Positions 24,714-33,397 are shown, counted from the first letter of the stretch. The stretch: DNA of 64,000 nucleotides from UBA1227 sp045642705 (GCA_045642705.1 JAZUJK010000004.1:62001-126000), one strand, 5' to 3'. Made by a program: numbers and translations. Notes: generated from the letters alone by a model not told the origin.

Positions 24714-26498
24714 ATGGAAAGACTTACACAGAATCCAACAATTAATGCTTGGCTCGATGAACGTATAGCTCTTCTCTGCCCAGATAACATTGTATGGATA
24801 ACAGGCGAAAAGGCTCAACTCGATGCACTTAAAGCTGAGGCATGCGAGACAGGAGAACTTATCAAACTTAATTCTGAACTTCTTCCAGAGTGCTATTTAC
24901 ATAGAACAGCAGTTAATGACGTAGCACGTGTAGAGGCTCGTACATTTATCTGCACACCAACCAAGGAAGAGGCAGGTCCTCTTAACAATTGGATGGAACC
25001 AAATGAAACTTATAAGATGCTTGATGATATAGCTCGCGGTAGCTATAAGGGACGTACAATGTATATCATCCCTTATTCAATGGGACCTATCGGTTCACCT
25101 CTTGCTAAGATTGGTATTGAAATCACTGATTCTATCTATGTTGTATCTAACATGGCAATCATGACAAGAGTAGGTACTAAGGTTCTTGAAGTACTTGGCG
25201 ACTCTGATGATTGGGTTCGTGGAACACACTGTAAGTGTGATATTGATCCAGAGAAGAGATATATCTGCCAGTTCCCACAGGACAATGCAATTTATTCTGT
25301 AAACTCTGGTTACGGCGGAAACGTTCTTCTTGGTAAGAAGTGCTTTGCTCTCCGTATTGCTTCATATCAGGCAATGAAGGAAGGTTGGCAGGCAGAGCAT
25401 ATGCTCATCCTCGGTCTCCAGAATCCACAGGGCGAAACAAAATATGTATGCGCAGCATTCCCATCAGCATGTGGTAAGACTAACCTTGCTATGATGATTC
25501 CTCCAGAGGGATACAAGGTTAAGGGATATAAAGTATTCACAGTTGGTGATGATATTTCTTGGATCCGCAAGGGTGCAGATGGTCGTCTCTATGCTATCAA
25601 CCCAGAGAATGGATTTTTCGGTGTAGCACCAGGAACAAATGATAAGTCAAATCCTAATGCTCTCGCAACAACCAAGAAGGGCACTATCTTTACAAATGTA
25701 TGCCACAATCTTGATAATAATACAGTTTGGTGGGAAGGCCTCGACAAGAATCCTCCAACAAATGCAAACGACTGGACAGGCGAGCCTTGGAACGGTGCAG
25801 TTGACACAGACCGTCCAGGTGCAAACCCTAACTCACGTTTTACAGCTCCAGCTGTAAACTGTCCTTGTCTCAGCCCAGAGTTTGAGAATCCACAGGGTGT
25901 TCCAATCTCAGCATTTATTTTTGGTGGTCGTCGTGCAAAGCTTGCTCCACTTGTATATCAGTCACGTGACTGGAATCATGGTGTATTCATTGGCTCAGTT
26001 CTTTCATCTGAGACAACAGCTGCTGCAACAGGCGCAGTTGGTGTAGTACGTCGTGATCCTATGGCAATGAGACCATTTATTGGTTATGACTGCGGTACAT
26101 ATTTCCAGCATTGGCTTGATATTGGTAAGACACTTGATCCAGATAAGGCACCTAAGATCTTCAATGTAAACTGGTTCCGTAAGGATGATGAAGGCAAATT
26201 TATGTGGCCAGGATTTGGCGATAACCTCCGTGTTCTCGAATGGATTATCAAGCGTTGCGACGGTGAGGTTGATGCAGTTGAAACACCAATCGGATTTATG
26301 CCTCGTCCAGAGGATATCAATCTCGAGGGAATTGAAGATGAAGTATCAATTGACTCACTCAAAGCTATGCTTTCAGTAGATAAAAACCTCTGGAAAGAGG
26401 AGGCAGCAGGTATTGAAGAGTTCTATGCATCACTTGGAAATACAGTACCAGTTGAACTTCATGCTTGCCTTGAAACATTAAAAAAGAATGTTGAATAA
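24714..26498 (+). CDS. pckG: phosphoenolpyruvate carboxykinase (GTP)
   Basis: A 594-residue GTP-type PEPCK interconverting oxaloacetate and PEP. Seen: the RTMYIIPYSMGPIGSPL substrate region, FPSACGKTNLAMM (kinase P-loop with the reactive Cys, near residue 250), VGDDISWI (metal site) and FGGRRAKLAPLVY. Start ATG 24714 with AAAGGA ten bases upstream; an in-frame TTG ten codons earlier has no site. In anaerobes PEPCK often runs toward oxaloacetate, making ATP or GTP in succinate-type fermentation. Many Clostridia use the ATP form instead, so the GTP form is notable. Flanked by palindromes on both sides. Confidence 0.97.
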   Translation: MERLTQNPTINAWLDERIALLCPDNIVWITGEKAQLDALKAEACETGELIKLNSELLPECYLHRTAVNDVARVEARTFICTPTKEEAGPLNNWMEPNETYKMLDDIARGSYKGRTMYIIPYSMGPIGSPLAKIGIEITDSIYVVSNMAIMTRVGTKVLEVLGDSDDWVRGTHCKCDIDPEKRYICQFPQDNAIYSVNSGYGGNVLLGKKCFALRIASYQAMKEGWQAEHMLILGLQNPQGETKYVCAAFPSACGKTNLAMMIPPEGYKVKGYKVFTVGDDISWIRKGADGRLYAINPENGFFGVAPGTNDKSNPNALATTKKGTIFTNVCHNLDNNTVWWEGLDKNPPTNANDWTGEPWNGAVDTDRPGANPNSRFTAPAVNCPCLSPEFENPQGVPISAFIFGGRRAKLAPLVYQSRDWNHGVFIGSVLSSETTAAATGAVGVVRRDPMAMRPFIGYDCGTYFQHWLDIGKTLDPDKAPKIFNVNWFRKDDEGKFMWPGFGDNLRVLEWIIKRCDGEVDAVETPIGFMPRPEDINLEGIEDEVSIDSLKAMLSVDKNLWKEEAAGIEEFYASLGNTVPVELHACLETLKKNVE

Positions 26499-26508
26499 TA
26501 AAATATAA

Positions 26509-26527
26509 TTTTTCTAAAATAGAAAAA
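26509..26527. promoter_or_regulatory. first of twin palindromes after pckG
   Basis: TTTTTCTA-AAA-TAGAAAAA, an eight-base perfect inverted repeat with AAA centre, 10 bases after the pckG stop. A second copy lies at 26581-26599; the centres are 73 bases apart, about seven helical turns. Confidence 0.45.
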
Positions 26528-26580
26528 ATGTTAATAAAACTGTTAAATGCAAGTAAAACTCTTTACGATTTTACACCATA

Positions 26581-26599
26581 TTTTTTCTAAAATAGAAAA
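26581..26599. promoter_or_regulatory. second of twin palindromes after pckG
   Basis: TTTTCTA-AAA-TAGAAAA, the same core as the copy at 26509-26527, again followed by a TGTT(T)AA sequence, so the shared unit is close to 30 bases. Function unknown; the layout resembles paired operators. Confidence 0.45.
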
Positions 26600-26610
26600 T
26601 TGTTTAACAT

Positions 26611-26633
26611 TTTCAACATATTCTTTGTGAACA
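26611..26633 (+). repeat. left arm of a 23-base inverted repeat spanning the pckG-SDR gap
   Basis: Begins TTTCAACAT and ends CTTTGTGAACA. It matches the reverse complement of 26742-26764 at 22 of 23 positions. It sits in the pckG 3' untranslated region just before the terminator. Confidence 0.75.
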
Positions 26634-26634
26634 G

Positions 26635-26670
26635 AAAGCGCTGTAAAGGTGTAAACTTTTACAGCGCTTT
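26635..26670 (+). terminator. pckG terminator
   Basis: A 13-base perfect stem (AAAGCGCTGTAAA / TTTACAGCGCTTT) with a 10-base loop, followed by TTCTG. The U-run is short (CTTTTTC) but the stem is strong. Confidence 0.75.
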
Positions 26671-26706
26671 TTCTGTACGCTTTTGAAATTTAGTCCAAAT
26701 TAGTGG

Positions 26707-26736
26707 TTGACGGCAACCTTTTTTTTAAACTATACT
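26707..26736 (+). promoter_or_regulatory. promoter of the short-chain dehydrogenase gene
   Basis: TTGACG (26707-26712), 18-base spacer, TATACT (26731-26736). The start point would fall near 26743, at the beginning of the right repeat arm. Confidence 0.7.
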
Positions 26737-26741
26737 ATATT

Positions 26742-26764
26742 TGTTCACAAAGAAAATGTTGAAA
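26742..26764 (+). repeat. right arm of the 23-base inverted repeat, in the SDR leader
   Basis: Begins TGTTCACAAAG and ends ATGTTGAAA, running into the GAAAGGAAG ribosome site of the SDR gene. Complementary to 26611-26633 with one mismatch, so pckG 3' RNA could pair with this leader. Confidence 0.75.
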
Positions 26765-26777
26765 GGAAGTCTTTAAC

Positions 26778-27629
26778 ATGAAGTACGCATTATTTACAGG
26801 TGCTGCAGGCGGAATTTCAGGCGCTTGCGTTGAGGCACTCGACAAGCAGGGCGGATGGACAATCTTCGCTGGTTACAACAGAACACCATGCGATGATCTT
26901 ATTGCTCGTTGCTCTGATAACGTTATTCCAATTCACTGCAATATCTCTTCACAGGAAGAGTGCTTTGCAGCAGCAGAGGAGATTAAGAAGTATACTGATC
27001 ATCTTGACGTAGTAGTAAACTGCGCTGGTATCCATACAATGGATTCACTTATCGAGGGTGACCCAGCAGCTGTTCTTGAGAAGATTATTAACGTAAACCT
27101 TCTTGGTATGGTTCGCGTAAACAAAGCTATGTTCCCACTTGTAAACGCTTGCAAGGGTAGAATTATCAACTTCTCATCTGAGTGTGGTTGGGAGCAGCCA
27201 CAGCCATTCAACTCACCATATGCTATCTCAAAGTATGCAGTTGAGGCTTATACAATCGGTCTTCGCCGTGAGCTTAACTTCCTTGGCATCAAGGTAATCA
27301 AGATTCAGCCAGGTTCATTCAAGACAGGCATGCACGGACAGGCTACTGATGGTTATCAGAAGATTTATGAGAAGACAGAGTATTACAAGGATGTTCTCAA
27401 GGTTATGAAGCCAATGATGACAGTTGCTATGGCTCATCCAAATGAGATGCATTACTTGACAGATGTTGTTCTCGAAGCTATCAATGCTAAGAATCCTAAG
27501 GTTAATTACAAGTGCAAGAACACTTGGTATCTTGGCCTTATCGATCCTATCCCAGCTAAGATTATTGATGCTGGTTACAAGTATCTCATCGCAGCACTTG
27601 CTAAGGTAGTTCCAGATCCAAAAGGCTAA
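26778..27629 (+). CDS. short-chain dehydrogenase/reductase
   Basis: A 283-residue classical SDR. The cofactor motif TGAAGGISGA (7-16) is a variant of TGxxxGxG; NCAG (81-84), the catalytic Ser near 133-134, Tyr148 and Lys152 (YAISK) are all present. The C-terminal 60 residues (NPKVNYKCKNTWYLGLIDPIP) resemble SDRs acting on lipids or steroids, but the substrate cannot be read. It has its own promoter and terminator. Its leader can pair with the pckG 3' end. Confidence 0.88.
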   Translation: MKYALFTGAAGGISGACVEALDKQGGWTIFAGYNRTPCDDLIARCSDNVIPIHCNISSQEECFAAAEEIKKYTDHLDVVVNCAGIHTMDSLIEGDPAAVLEKIINVNLLGMVRVNKAMFPLVNACKGRIINFSSECGWEQPQPFNSPYAISKYAVEAYTIGLRRELNFLGIKVIKIQPGSFKTGMHGQATDGYQKIYEKTEYYKDVLKVMKPMMTVAMAHPNEMHYLTDVVLEAINAKNPKVNYKCKNTWYLGLIDPIPAKIIDAGYKYLIAALAKVVPDPKG

Positions 27630-27642
27630 TTCGTAAACAACG

Positions 27643-27668
27643 GCCACCAGTGATTTTTCACTGGTGGC
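27643..27668 (+). terminator. SDR gene terminator
   Basis: An 11-base perfect stem (GCCACCAGTGA / TCACTGGTGGC), TTTT loop, followed by TTTTTTTATTAT. Confidence 0.93.
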
Positions 27669-27687
27669 TTTTTTTATTATAAAATAG

Positions 27688-27716
27688 TTGACAAAATATA
27701 AAAAAATAAATAACAT
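27688..27716 (+). promoter_or_regulatory. acpP promoter
   Basis: TTGACA (27688-27693), 17-base spacer, TAACAT (27711-27716). Confidence 0.65.
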
Positions 27717-27733
27717 AAAAGGGCATTATATTT

Positions 27734-27753
27734 TAAAACCTATTTGGGTTTTA
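27734..27753 (+). promoter_or_regulatory. leader hairpin abutting the acpP ribosome site
   Basis: TAAAACC-TATTTG-GGTTTTA, a seven-base stem whose last base is the first base of the AGGAGG ribosome site. It could hold the site open or respond to a ligand or protein; no known family is recognised. Confidence 0.35.
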
Positions 27754-27765
27754 GGAGGAATATAT

Positions 27766-27993
27766 ATGGTTTTTGAAACAATTAGAACTATCATTGCTGA
27801 ACAGCTTGATTTGTCAGAGGATGAAATTACACTTGAATCAGCTCTTATTGAGGACCTCGGCGCTGACAGTCTTGATGTAGTTGACCTTATTATGTCTATT
27901 GAAGACGAATTTGAAATTGAAGTTCCCGATGAGGTTATTGAAAATATGAGAACAATCGGGGATGCAGTAAAGTTTATTGAGGCTAACAAATAA
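27766..27993 (+). CDS. acpP: acyl carrier protein
   Basis: A 75-residue acidic protein with the phosphopantetheine site LGADSLDVVDLIM (Ser near residue 36). It carries growing acyl chains in fatty acid synthesis. The ATG at 27766 follows AGGAGG by seven bases. It is monocistronic, between its own promoter and terminator, and not part of a fab operon in this window. Confidence 0.96.
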   Translation: MVFETIRTIIAEQLDLSEDEITLESALIEDLGADSLDVVDLIMSIEDEFEIEVPDEVIENMRTIGDAVKFIEANK

Positions 27994-28009
27994 TTTAGTC
28001 GTAATGATA

Positions 28010-28030
28010 CCCCACGTATTTTACGTGGGG
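28010..28030 (+). terminator. acpP terminator
   Basis: A nine-base perfect stem (CCCCACGTA / TACGTGGGG), TTT loop, followed by TTTTTA. Confidence 0.92.
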
Positions 28031-28056
28031 TTTTTACTTAGAAAGGAAGAATAAAG

Positions 28057-29496
28057 GTGGCAGATAACAAGAAGATGGTTGAAGATATCACATCTATGGA
28101 TGTGGACTTTGCCAAGTGGTACACCGATATATGTAAGAAGGCTGAACTTGTTGAATATACAAGTGTAAAAGGATGTATGGTAATACGTCCTTATGGCTAT
28201 GCAATTTGGGAGAACATTCAAAAGATTTTGGATGCGAAATTTAAAGAGCTTGGCCATGAGAATGTATGTATGCCAATGTTTATTCCAGAGAGTCTTCTTG
28301 AAAAAGAGAAGGATCATGTAGAAGGATTTGCACCAGAGGTTGCTTGGGTAACTCATGGTGGTAGCGAACCTCTTGAGGAACGCCTTTGTGTTCGTCCTAC
28401 ATCTGAGACACTCTTCTGTGAACACTATGCCAATATTATTCATTCACATAGAGACCTTCCAAAACTCTACAACCAGTGGGTTTCTGTTGTACGTTGGGAG
28501 AAGACAACTCGTCCTTTCCTTCGTTCACGTGAATTCCTATGGCAGGAAGGTCATACAATTCATGCGACAGCAGAAGAGGCTATCGCAGAGACAGAGCAGA
28601 TGCTAAATGTATATGCTGATTTCTGCGAAGACTCACTTGCAATGCCTGTTGTTCGTGGTCAAAAGACTGAGTCTGATAAATTTGCCGGAGCAGTATCAAC
28701 TTATGCAATTGAGGCACTTATGCACGATGGTAAGGCTCTCCAGGCAGGAACAAGCCACTACTTTGGCGACGGATTTGCAAGAGCATTTGGTATTCAATAC
28801 CAGTCTAAGGAGAACAAACTTGAATATCCACATCAGACATCTTGGGGTATGACAACTCGCCTTATTGGTGCTATTATCATGACTCATGGTGATGACAACG
28901 GTCTTGTTCTTCCTCCAGCTGTTGCTCCAATTCAGGTGGCAATTGTACCTGTTGCACAGCACAAGGAAGGCGTTCTTGAAAAAGCAAACGAACTAAAAGA
29001 TATGCTTTCTAAGACATATAGAGTTAAACTCGATGATTCTGATAACAGCCCAGGTTGGAAGTTCTCAGAATATGAGATGAAGGGCGTTCCAGTAAGACTT
29101 GAAATCGGTCCTCGTGATATCGAGGCTGGTCAGTGCGTACTTGTAACACGCCATAATAGAGAGAAGACAGTTGTTTCACTCGATAATTTGGAAGCAGAAA
29201 TCGCAAACAAGCTGAAAGAAGTACATGACGGTATGTATCAGAAGGCTCTTGAAAATAGAGCAAATCATACATATTCATGCACAACACTTGATGAAATCAA
29301 GGCTGTACTTGCCGAGTCTGGCGACGGATTTGTTAAGGCAATGTGGTGCGGCGACGAGGCTTGTGAAGACAAGGTAAAGGAAGAGACAGGTGTTGGATCA
29401 CGCTGTATTCCATTTGACCAAGAACAGATTTCAGATAAGTGTGTCTGCTGTGGCAAACCTGCAAAATGCATGGTTATGTGGGGCAATGCATATTAA
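28057..29496 (+). CDS. proS: prolyl-tRNA synthetase, eukaryote/archaea-like type
   Basis: A 479-residue class II synthetase. Motif 2 appears as QWVSVVRWEKTTRPFLRSREFLWQEGHT, motif 3 as HQTSWGMTTRLIGAIIM. No bacterial-type editing insertion is present, and the C-terminal domain ends in a zinc-like cysteine set (CVCCGKPAKC) and AY, as in the ProS type 3 found in many Clostridia. Start GTG 28057 with a GAAAGGAAG site. The leader is too short for a T-box after the acpP terminator. pssA follows 44 bases later. Confidence 0.96.
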   Translation: MADNKKMVEDITSMDVDFAKWYTDICKKAELVEYTSVKGCMVIRPYGYAIWENIQKILDAKFKELGHENVCMPMFIPESLLEKEKDHVEGFAPEVAWVTHGGSEPLEERLCVRPTSETLFCEHYANIIHSHRDLPKLYNQWVSVVRWEKTTRPFLRSREFLWQEGHTIHATAEEAIAETEQMLNVYADFCEDSLAMPVVRGQKTESDKFAGAVSTYAIEALMHDGKALQAGTSHYFGDGFARAFGIQYQSKENKLEYPHQTSWGMTTRLIGAIIMTHGDDNGLVLPPAVAPIQVAIVPVAQHKEGVLEKANELKDMLSKTYRVKLDDSDNSPGWKFSEYEMKGVPVRLEIGPRDIEAGQCVLVTRHNREKTVVSLDNLEAEIANKLKEVHDGMYQKALENRANHTYSCTTLDEIKAVLAESGDGFVKAMWCGDEACEDKVKEETGVGSRCIPFDQEQISDKCVCCGKPAKCMVMWGNAY

Positions 29497-29540
29497 TATG
29501 CTATAATATAAAAAATTCTAGTTTAAGAGGAGTAAACAGA

Positions 29541-30170
29541 ATGGATAGGAAAACTATAGGATTTTGGAATTACACTGTAATTCTAACCTATTTTGGCCTT
29601 ATTTCTGCTTTGATTGGAATCTTTCTTTCAATAAAGGGAATGTATCCATTTGCCATAGCTTGCCTATTGGTTTCTGGATTTTGCGATATGCTTGATGGCA
29701 CTGTTGCCTCAACTAAAAAAGACAGAACAGATGATGAAAAATCATTTGGAATGCAGATAGATTCACTCTGTGATTTAATCTGTTTTGGTGCTCTTCCTGC
29801 TGTATTTACATTCTGTATTTCAGAGGGCTCTATTGTTTCGGCAGCGTGCGCCGTACTCATTGTTCTTTTTGGTGTCGTTAGACTTGCATATTTCAATGTG
29901 CTTGAAACTAACAGACATGATGCAGGTGAACAGACAGAGAAAATATATAGAGGTCTACCAATTACACTCAGTGCACTTGTGATGCCTGCTCTATATGTTT
30001 TCTATGCTGCAAATTGTATTCCAGCACTTGTAATTGATATATGCGGAGCACTTATGGCAATAGCATTTATCACACCATTTACATTTAAAAATCCTAGCCC
30101 AATAGTTAGAATTTGCTTTGCCCTTGCTGGCACTGCAGAAATTGTTGGACTTGTGCTTGTAACGATATGA
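29541..30170 (+). CDS. pssA: CDP-diacylglycerol-serine O-phosphatidyltransferase
   Basis: A 209-residue membrane enzyme with about six spans that makes phosphatidylserine from CDP-diacylglycerol and serine. The CDP-alcohol phosphotransferase motif is CDMLDGTVASTKK then GMQIDSLCDL: all four Asp are kept, but the usual Arg after DGxxA is Ser. ATG 29541 follows GAGGAG. The stop overlaps the psd start (ATGA), so both steps of phosphatidylethanolamine synthesis are coupled. Confidence 0.92.
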   Translation: MDRKTIGFWNYTVILTYFGLISALIGIFLSIKGMYPFAIACLLVSGFCDMLDGTVASTKKDRTDDEKSFGMQIDSLCDLICFGALPAVFTFCISEGSIVSAACAVLIVLFGVVRLAYFNVLETNRHDAGEQTEKIYRGLPITLSALVMPALYVFYAANCIPALVIDICGALMAIAFITPFTFKNPSPIVRICFALAGTAEIVGLVLVTI

Positions 30171-30967
30171 AAGAATCATTTGCACTAAAATTTTTATATG
30201 ATACGATTCCTGGCAGGATATGTCTTAAAATTTTGACAAATCCTGCCATATCCAAAATTGCCGGTTTCGTTCTTGATTCCGGTATATCAACTATTCTTAT
30301 AAAGCCTTTTATGAGAACTTATGACATCAGTCTTGATGGAATTAAGATCCCAGAAAAAGGTTTTTCTTCATTTAATGAGTTCTTTTGTAGAGAGAGACTT
30401 AATCCAAGTATTGATATGAATAAGTCGCATCTAATAAGCCCTTGTGATGGCTTTTTATCGACTTGTAAAATTGATAAAAACAGTTGCTTTAAAATAAAGC
30501 ACACCAAATTCTCTGTTGAAGATTTGTTGCGTGATAAGAAACTGGCCAAGGAATTTCAAGGGGGCGTGGCCCTCGTATTCCGCTTAACACCAGCCAATTA
30601 TCATCGATATATTTTTATCGATGATGGAAAGGTGTTAAAGCATAAAAAGATACGCGGCGTTTTACACACGGTGCGCCCAATTGCGCTGGCAAAATTCCCT
30701 GTCTTTGTACAGAATAGCCGTGAGGTGACAATTGAACAGACAGAAAATTTTGGCAAGATAGCGCAGATTGAGATAGGCGCACTTCTTGTTGGAAGAATAA
30801 CCAACAAGAAGACAGAGAAGCGTGTAAAACGCGGCCAAGAAAAAGGCTATTTTGAATTTGGCGGTTCAACAATTGTATTGCTGCTATCCAAGAAATATGC
30901 AAAATATTATAAAGATAGTGATGCTGAAATACCTGTAATACTCGGAGAAACAATCGAAAAGGTTTGA
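30167..30967 (+). CDS. psd: phosphatidylserine decarboxylase
   Basis: A 266-residue pro-enzyme that turns phosphatidylserine into phosphatidylethanolamine. Motif RLTPANYHRY and the self-cleavage site FGGSTIVLL near the C-terminus (Ser234 becomes the pyruvoyl group) are seen; the GST triplet is kept. The chain HDxx-type helper His is in LHTVRPIA. Translated in overlap with pssA. Confidence 0.95.
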   Translation: MKESFALKFLYDTIPGRICLKILTNPAISKIAGFVLDSGISTILIKPFMRTYDISLDGIKIPEKGFSSFNEFFCRERLNPSIDMNKSHLISPCDGFLSTCKIDKNSCFKIKHTKFSVEDLLRDKKLAKEFQGGVALVFRLTPANYHRYIFIDDGKVLKHKKIRGVLHTVRPIALAKFPVFVQNSREVTIEQTENFGKIAQIEIGALLVGRITNKKTEKRVKRGQEKGYFEFGGSTIVLLLSKKYAKYYKDSDAEIPVILGETIEKV

Positions 30968-30972
30968 TGTGA

Positions 30973-31884
30973 ATGAACAAAAAAGGAGTAAGAATACTGC
31001 TTGTAATTCTTATAATTGCTGCCATTTTAGGCGGCCTCCTAATTTATGCTCATCACAGTGGAATTGCCACTAAAATTCCTGAAAAGGAAGAAGTGATTTT
31101 GACTCCACAGATTATTCCTGAGGCTCCAGTTTTACCTTATGAAGATTTTGTTGTAAAAGCTACTACATTGCTCGGCACAAAGTATAAAATGGGTGGCAGA
31201 GGAACTGAAGAAAAGCCTAACAAAACCCGTGGCGGTAAGAAAATTGCCGAGTACGAAACATATGACAATTTCACAGCAAAATCTTTTCTAAAAATAAGAG
31301 CAGAGGGTATAGATTGTTCTGGACTTGTCTATTGGACAATGTCATCTATGGGTGCAGAGACACGTGATTTCCAGTATAACAATCCATGTCCATTTCATAC
31401 ATCACACTGGTTAATTTACAATGGTACACCTGAGGTTTCTTATGGTGGGAAGACTGCTCCTGTAAGGATATTAAAGAAGTCCGTCCATGAGAATGAAGTC
31501 CCATATTATAAGCTTCAAAGTGGAGCCACAATTCCTCCGGGATCTATAGTTGTTGTCCCAATGCAGGGCTCTATTTCAGGTCATATGTTTGTATATCTTG
31601 GAGAATTTTCAAGTAGAGCTGAATTGCTAAAATATCTACATTCAATAGGTGTTAGCAAGAGCTTTGATAGATATGTTTTCGATTATCAACCAGGTTCAAC
31701 ACATTGGAAACTTGAATCTACTGGAAGAAAAGATGGAAGATTCCGTGGAGTTCAAATAGATAATTTAACCACAACATCGGCAACAAATGGATTGAAGCGA
31801 CCAGTAACAGTCCTTACCATATTGACAGTTCCAATGTTGCCGAGACAAACTGACTTTTTAAAATTTGAAAGTAGTGTAAATTAA
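30973..31884 (+). CDS. membrane-anchored NlpC/P60-like peptidase
   Basis: A 303-residue protein with an N-terminal span (about 7-25) and an outer domain. GIDCSGLVYW (Cys115) and SGHMFVYLG (His204) are the NlpC/P60 catalytic pair, suggesting a peptidoglycan endopeptidase. An insert of about 40 residues (75-115, including GGRGTEEKPNKTRGGKK) separates LLGTKYKMGG from the catalytic Cys. The ribosome site is weak (AAAAGG then TTTGATGTGA), so it may depend on coupling to psd five bases upstream. Confidence 0.82.
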   Translation: MNKKGVRILLVILIIAAILGGLLIYAHHSGIATKIPEKEEVILTPQIIPEAPVLPYEDFVVKATTLLGTKYKMGGRGTEEKPNKTRGGKKIAEYETYDNFTAKSFLKIRAEGIDCSGLVYWTMSSMGAETRDFQYNNPCPFHTSHWLIYNGTPEVSYGGKTAPVRILKKSVHENEVPYYKLQSGATIPPGSIVVVPMQGSISGHMFVYLGEFSSRAELLKYLHSIGVSKSFDRYVFDYQPGSTHWKLESTGRKDGRFRGVQIDNLTTTSATNGLKRPVTVLTILTVPMLPRQTDFLKFESSVN

Positions 31885-32060
31885 TGGAAACAAAATGCGA
31901 AGAATGCATGAATTATGAATATGATGAAGAGTATGAGGAATATGTATGCTCTGTAAATATGGACCAGGATGATGTCTCACGACTGATGAGTGGTCATTAT
32001 AAGCAATGCCCATATTTCAGGTTCGGTGATGAGTATTCTATCGTACGCAAACAGAATTAG
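31884..32060 (+). CDS. DUF6472-family small Cys protein
   Basis: A 58-residue protein. The ATG overlaps the last base of the preceding stop. The sequence KCEECMNYEYDEEYEEYVC, then QCPYF and DEYSIVRKQ, matches a small family common in Clostridia, with two CxxC-like pairs that could bind a metal. The function is unknown. The GGAGG of the next gene overlaps its stop codon. Confidence 0.75.
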   Translation: METKCEECMNYEYDEEYEEYVCSVNMDQDDVSRLMSGHYKQCPYFRFGDEYSIVRKQN

Positions 32061-32072
32061 GAGGACGAAGTT

Positions 32073-33362
32073 GTGAAATATGCTTTTCGTGGTGGCTATG
32101 TCTTAAGTGGTAATGAGGATATGAAGCCAGAGGCTGGACTTGCAGTTCTTGTTGATGATGACAAAATTACTGCTGTTGCGCCTGAATCAGAAGTGAATTT
32201 TGATGGCTATGAGATTATTGAACTTGATGGGAAATATCTCATGCCAGGTCTTGTAAATCCACATGTTCATTTGCCGGTTGCAGGAAACGTTCCTAAGAAA
32301 TCTGATAAGCCGACAAATTATAAAGCTATATTCAAACTTCTCTCTATCCCTGGTGTGAAGCCTGCTTTTATGGCTATGGAAAAGGGATATGTACGTGACG
32401 AATTGTTGTCTGGTGTTACAACTCTTCGTGCGGTTGGCGGAATTCTTGATTTTGATGGAAAAATCAGAGATAAAATCAATGCGGGCAAAATTGTTGGTCC
32501 GCGTATTCTTGCCGCCAATACCGCAGTATCAGTGCCTGGTGGCCATTTCGCCGGCTCGCTCGCAACTGAGGCAGAGTCACCTGAGATGGCAAGAGAGCAT
32601 GTAAGACAGATACATGAGACCCATCCGGATCTCATTAAAATAATGGTAACTGGCGGTGTTATGGACGCTGCTGAGGACGGCGAGCCAGGCGTACTTCGTA
32701 TGCCACCAGAGGTTGTTCGTGCTGCTTGTGACGAAGCTCACAAGCTGGGCTATAAAGTTGCAGCACACGTTGAGAGCCCAGAGGGCGTGCGCGTGGCTCT
32801 GGAGAATGGTGTAGACACAATTGAGCACGGCGCAAAACCGGATGATGAGATCATCCGTCTCTTTAAGGAACGCGGTGCTGCAGATGTATGTACTATCTCT
32901 CCAGCACTTCCATATTGCTTATTTGACCTATCTGTCAGCAATACAAATGAGATCGGTAAAAAGAACGGCACAATTGTAATGAATGGTATCATTGAATGTG
33001 CTAAGGTATGCCTTCAAAACGGCATTCCTGTAGGCATTGGCACAGATACAGGATGCCCATTTATTAGACATTATGATATGTGGAGAGAGCTTATTTACTT
33101 TGTAAAGTATTGTGATGTTACACCTGCTTTTGCCCTATATACAGCAACCAAGAGAAATGCTGAAATTGTAGGCGTAGGAAATGTCACAGGTACTATTGAA
33201 GTGGGCAAGGATGCGGATATTATTGTATCTGATGCCAATCCACTTGATGACCTCAAGACACTCAAGAATCTATCTATGGTTATGTCACGAGGAAAACTTA
33301 TTCGTGATCCTAAGATAAAAAAGGACGAGTTTATTGACAAAGAACTCGATAAATATTTATAA
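32073..33362 (+). CDS. amidohydrolase (imidazolonepropionase/prolidase-like)
   Basis: A 429-residue metal-dependent amidohydrolase. Metal ligands: NPHVHLPV near residue 63, AHVES and IEHGAK in the barrel, and GTDTGCPF for the last Asp. KIMVTGG may supply the bridging lysine. N- and C-terminal beta sandwiches are present (DADIIVSDANPLDDL). The family splits small amides such as dipeptides or cyclic imides; the substrate is not readable. GTG start with AGGAGG eight bases before it. End of the proS-led run of genes. Confidence 0.88.
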   Translation: MKYAFRGGYVLSGNEDMKPEAGLAVLVDDDKITAVAPESEVNFDGYEIIELDGKYLMPGLVNPHVHLPVAGNVPKKSDKPTNYKAIFKLLSIPGVKPAFMAMEKGYVRDELLSGVTTLRAVGGILDFDGKIRDKINAGKIVGPRILAANTAVSVPGGHFAGSLATEAESPEMAREHVRQIHETHPDLIKIMVTGGVMDAAEDGEPGVLRMPPEVVRAACDEAHKLGYKVAAHVESPEGVRVALENGVDTIEHGAKPDDEIIRLFKERGAADVCTISPALPYCLFDLSVSNTNEIGKKNGTIVMNGIIECAKVCLQNGIPVGIGTDTGCPFIRHYDMWRELIYFVKYCDVTPAFALYTATKRNAEIVGVGNVTGTIEVGKDADIIVSDANPLDDLKTLKNLSMVMSRGKLIRDPKIKKDEFIDKELDKYL

Positions 33363-33397
33363 TGAAGGTGACTTATTTAATAAGGAGTTGATTTTAA

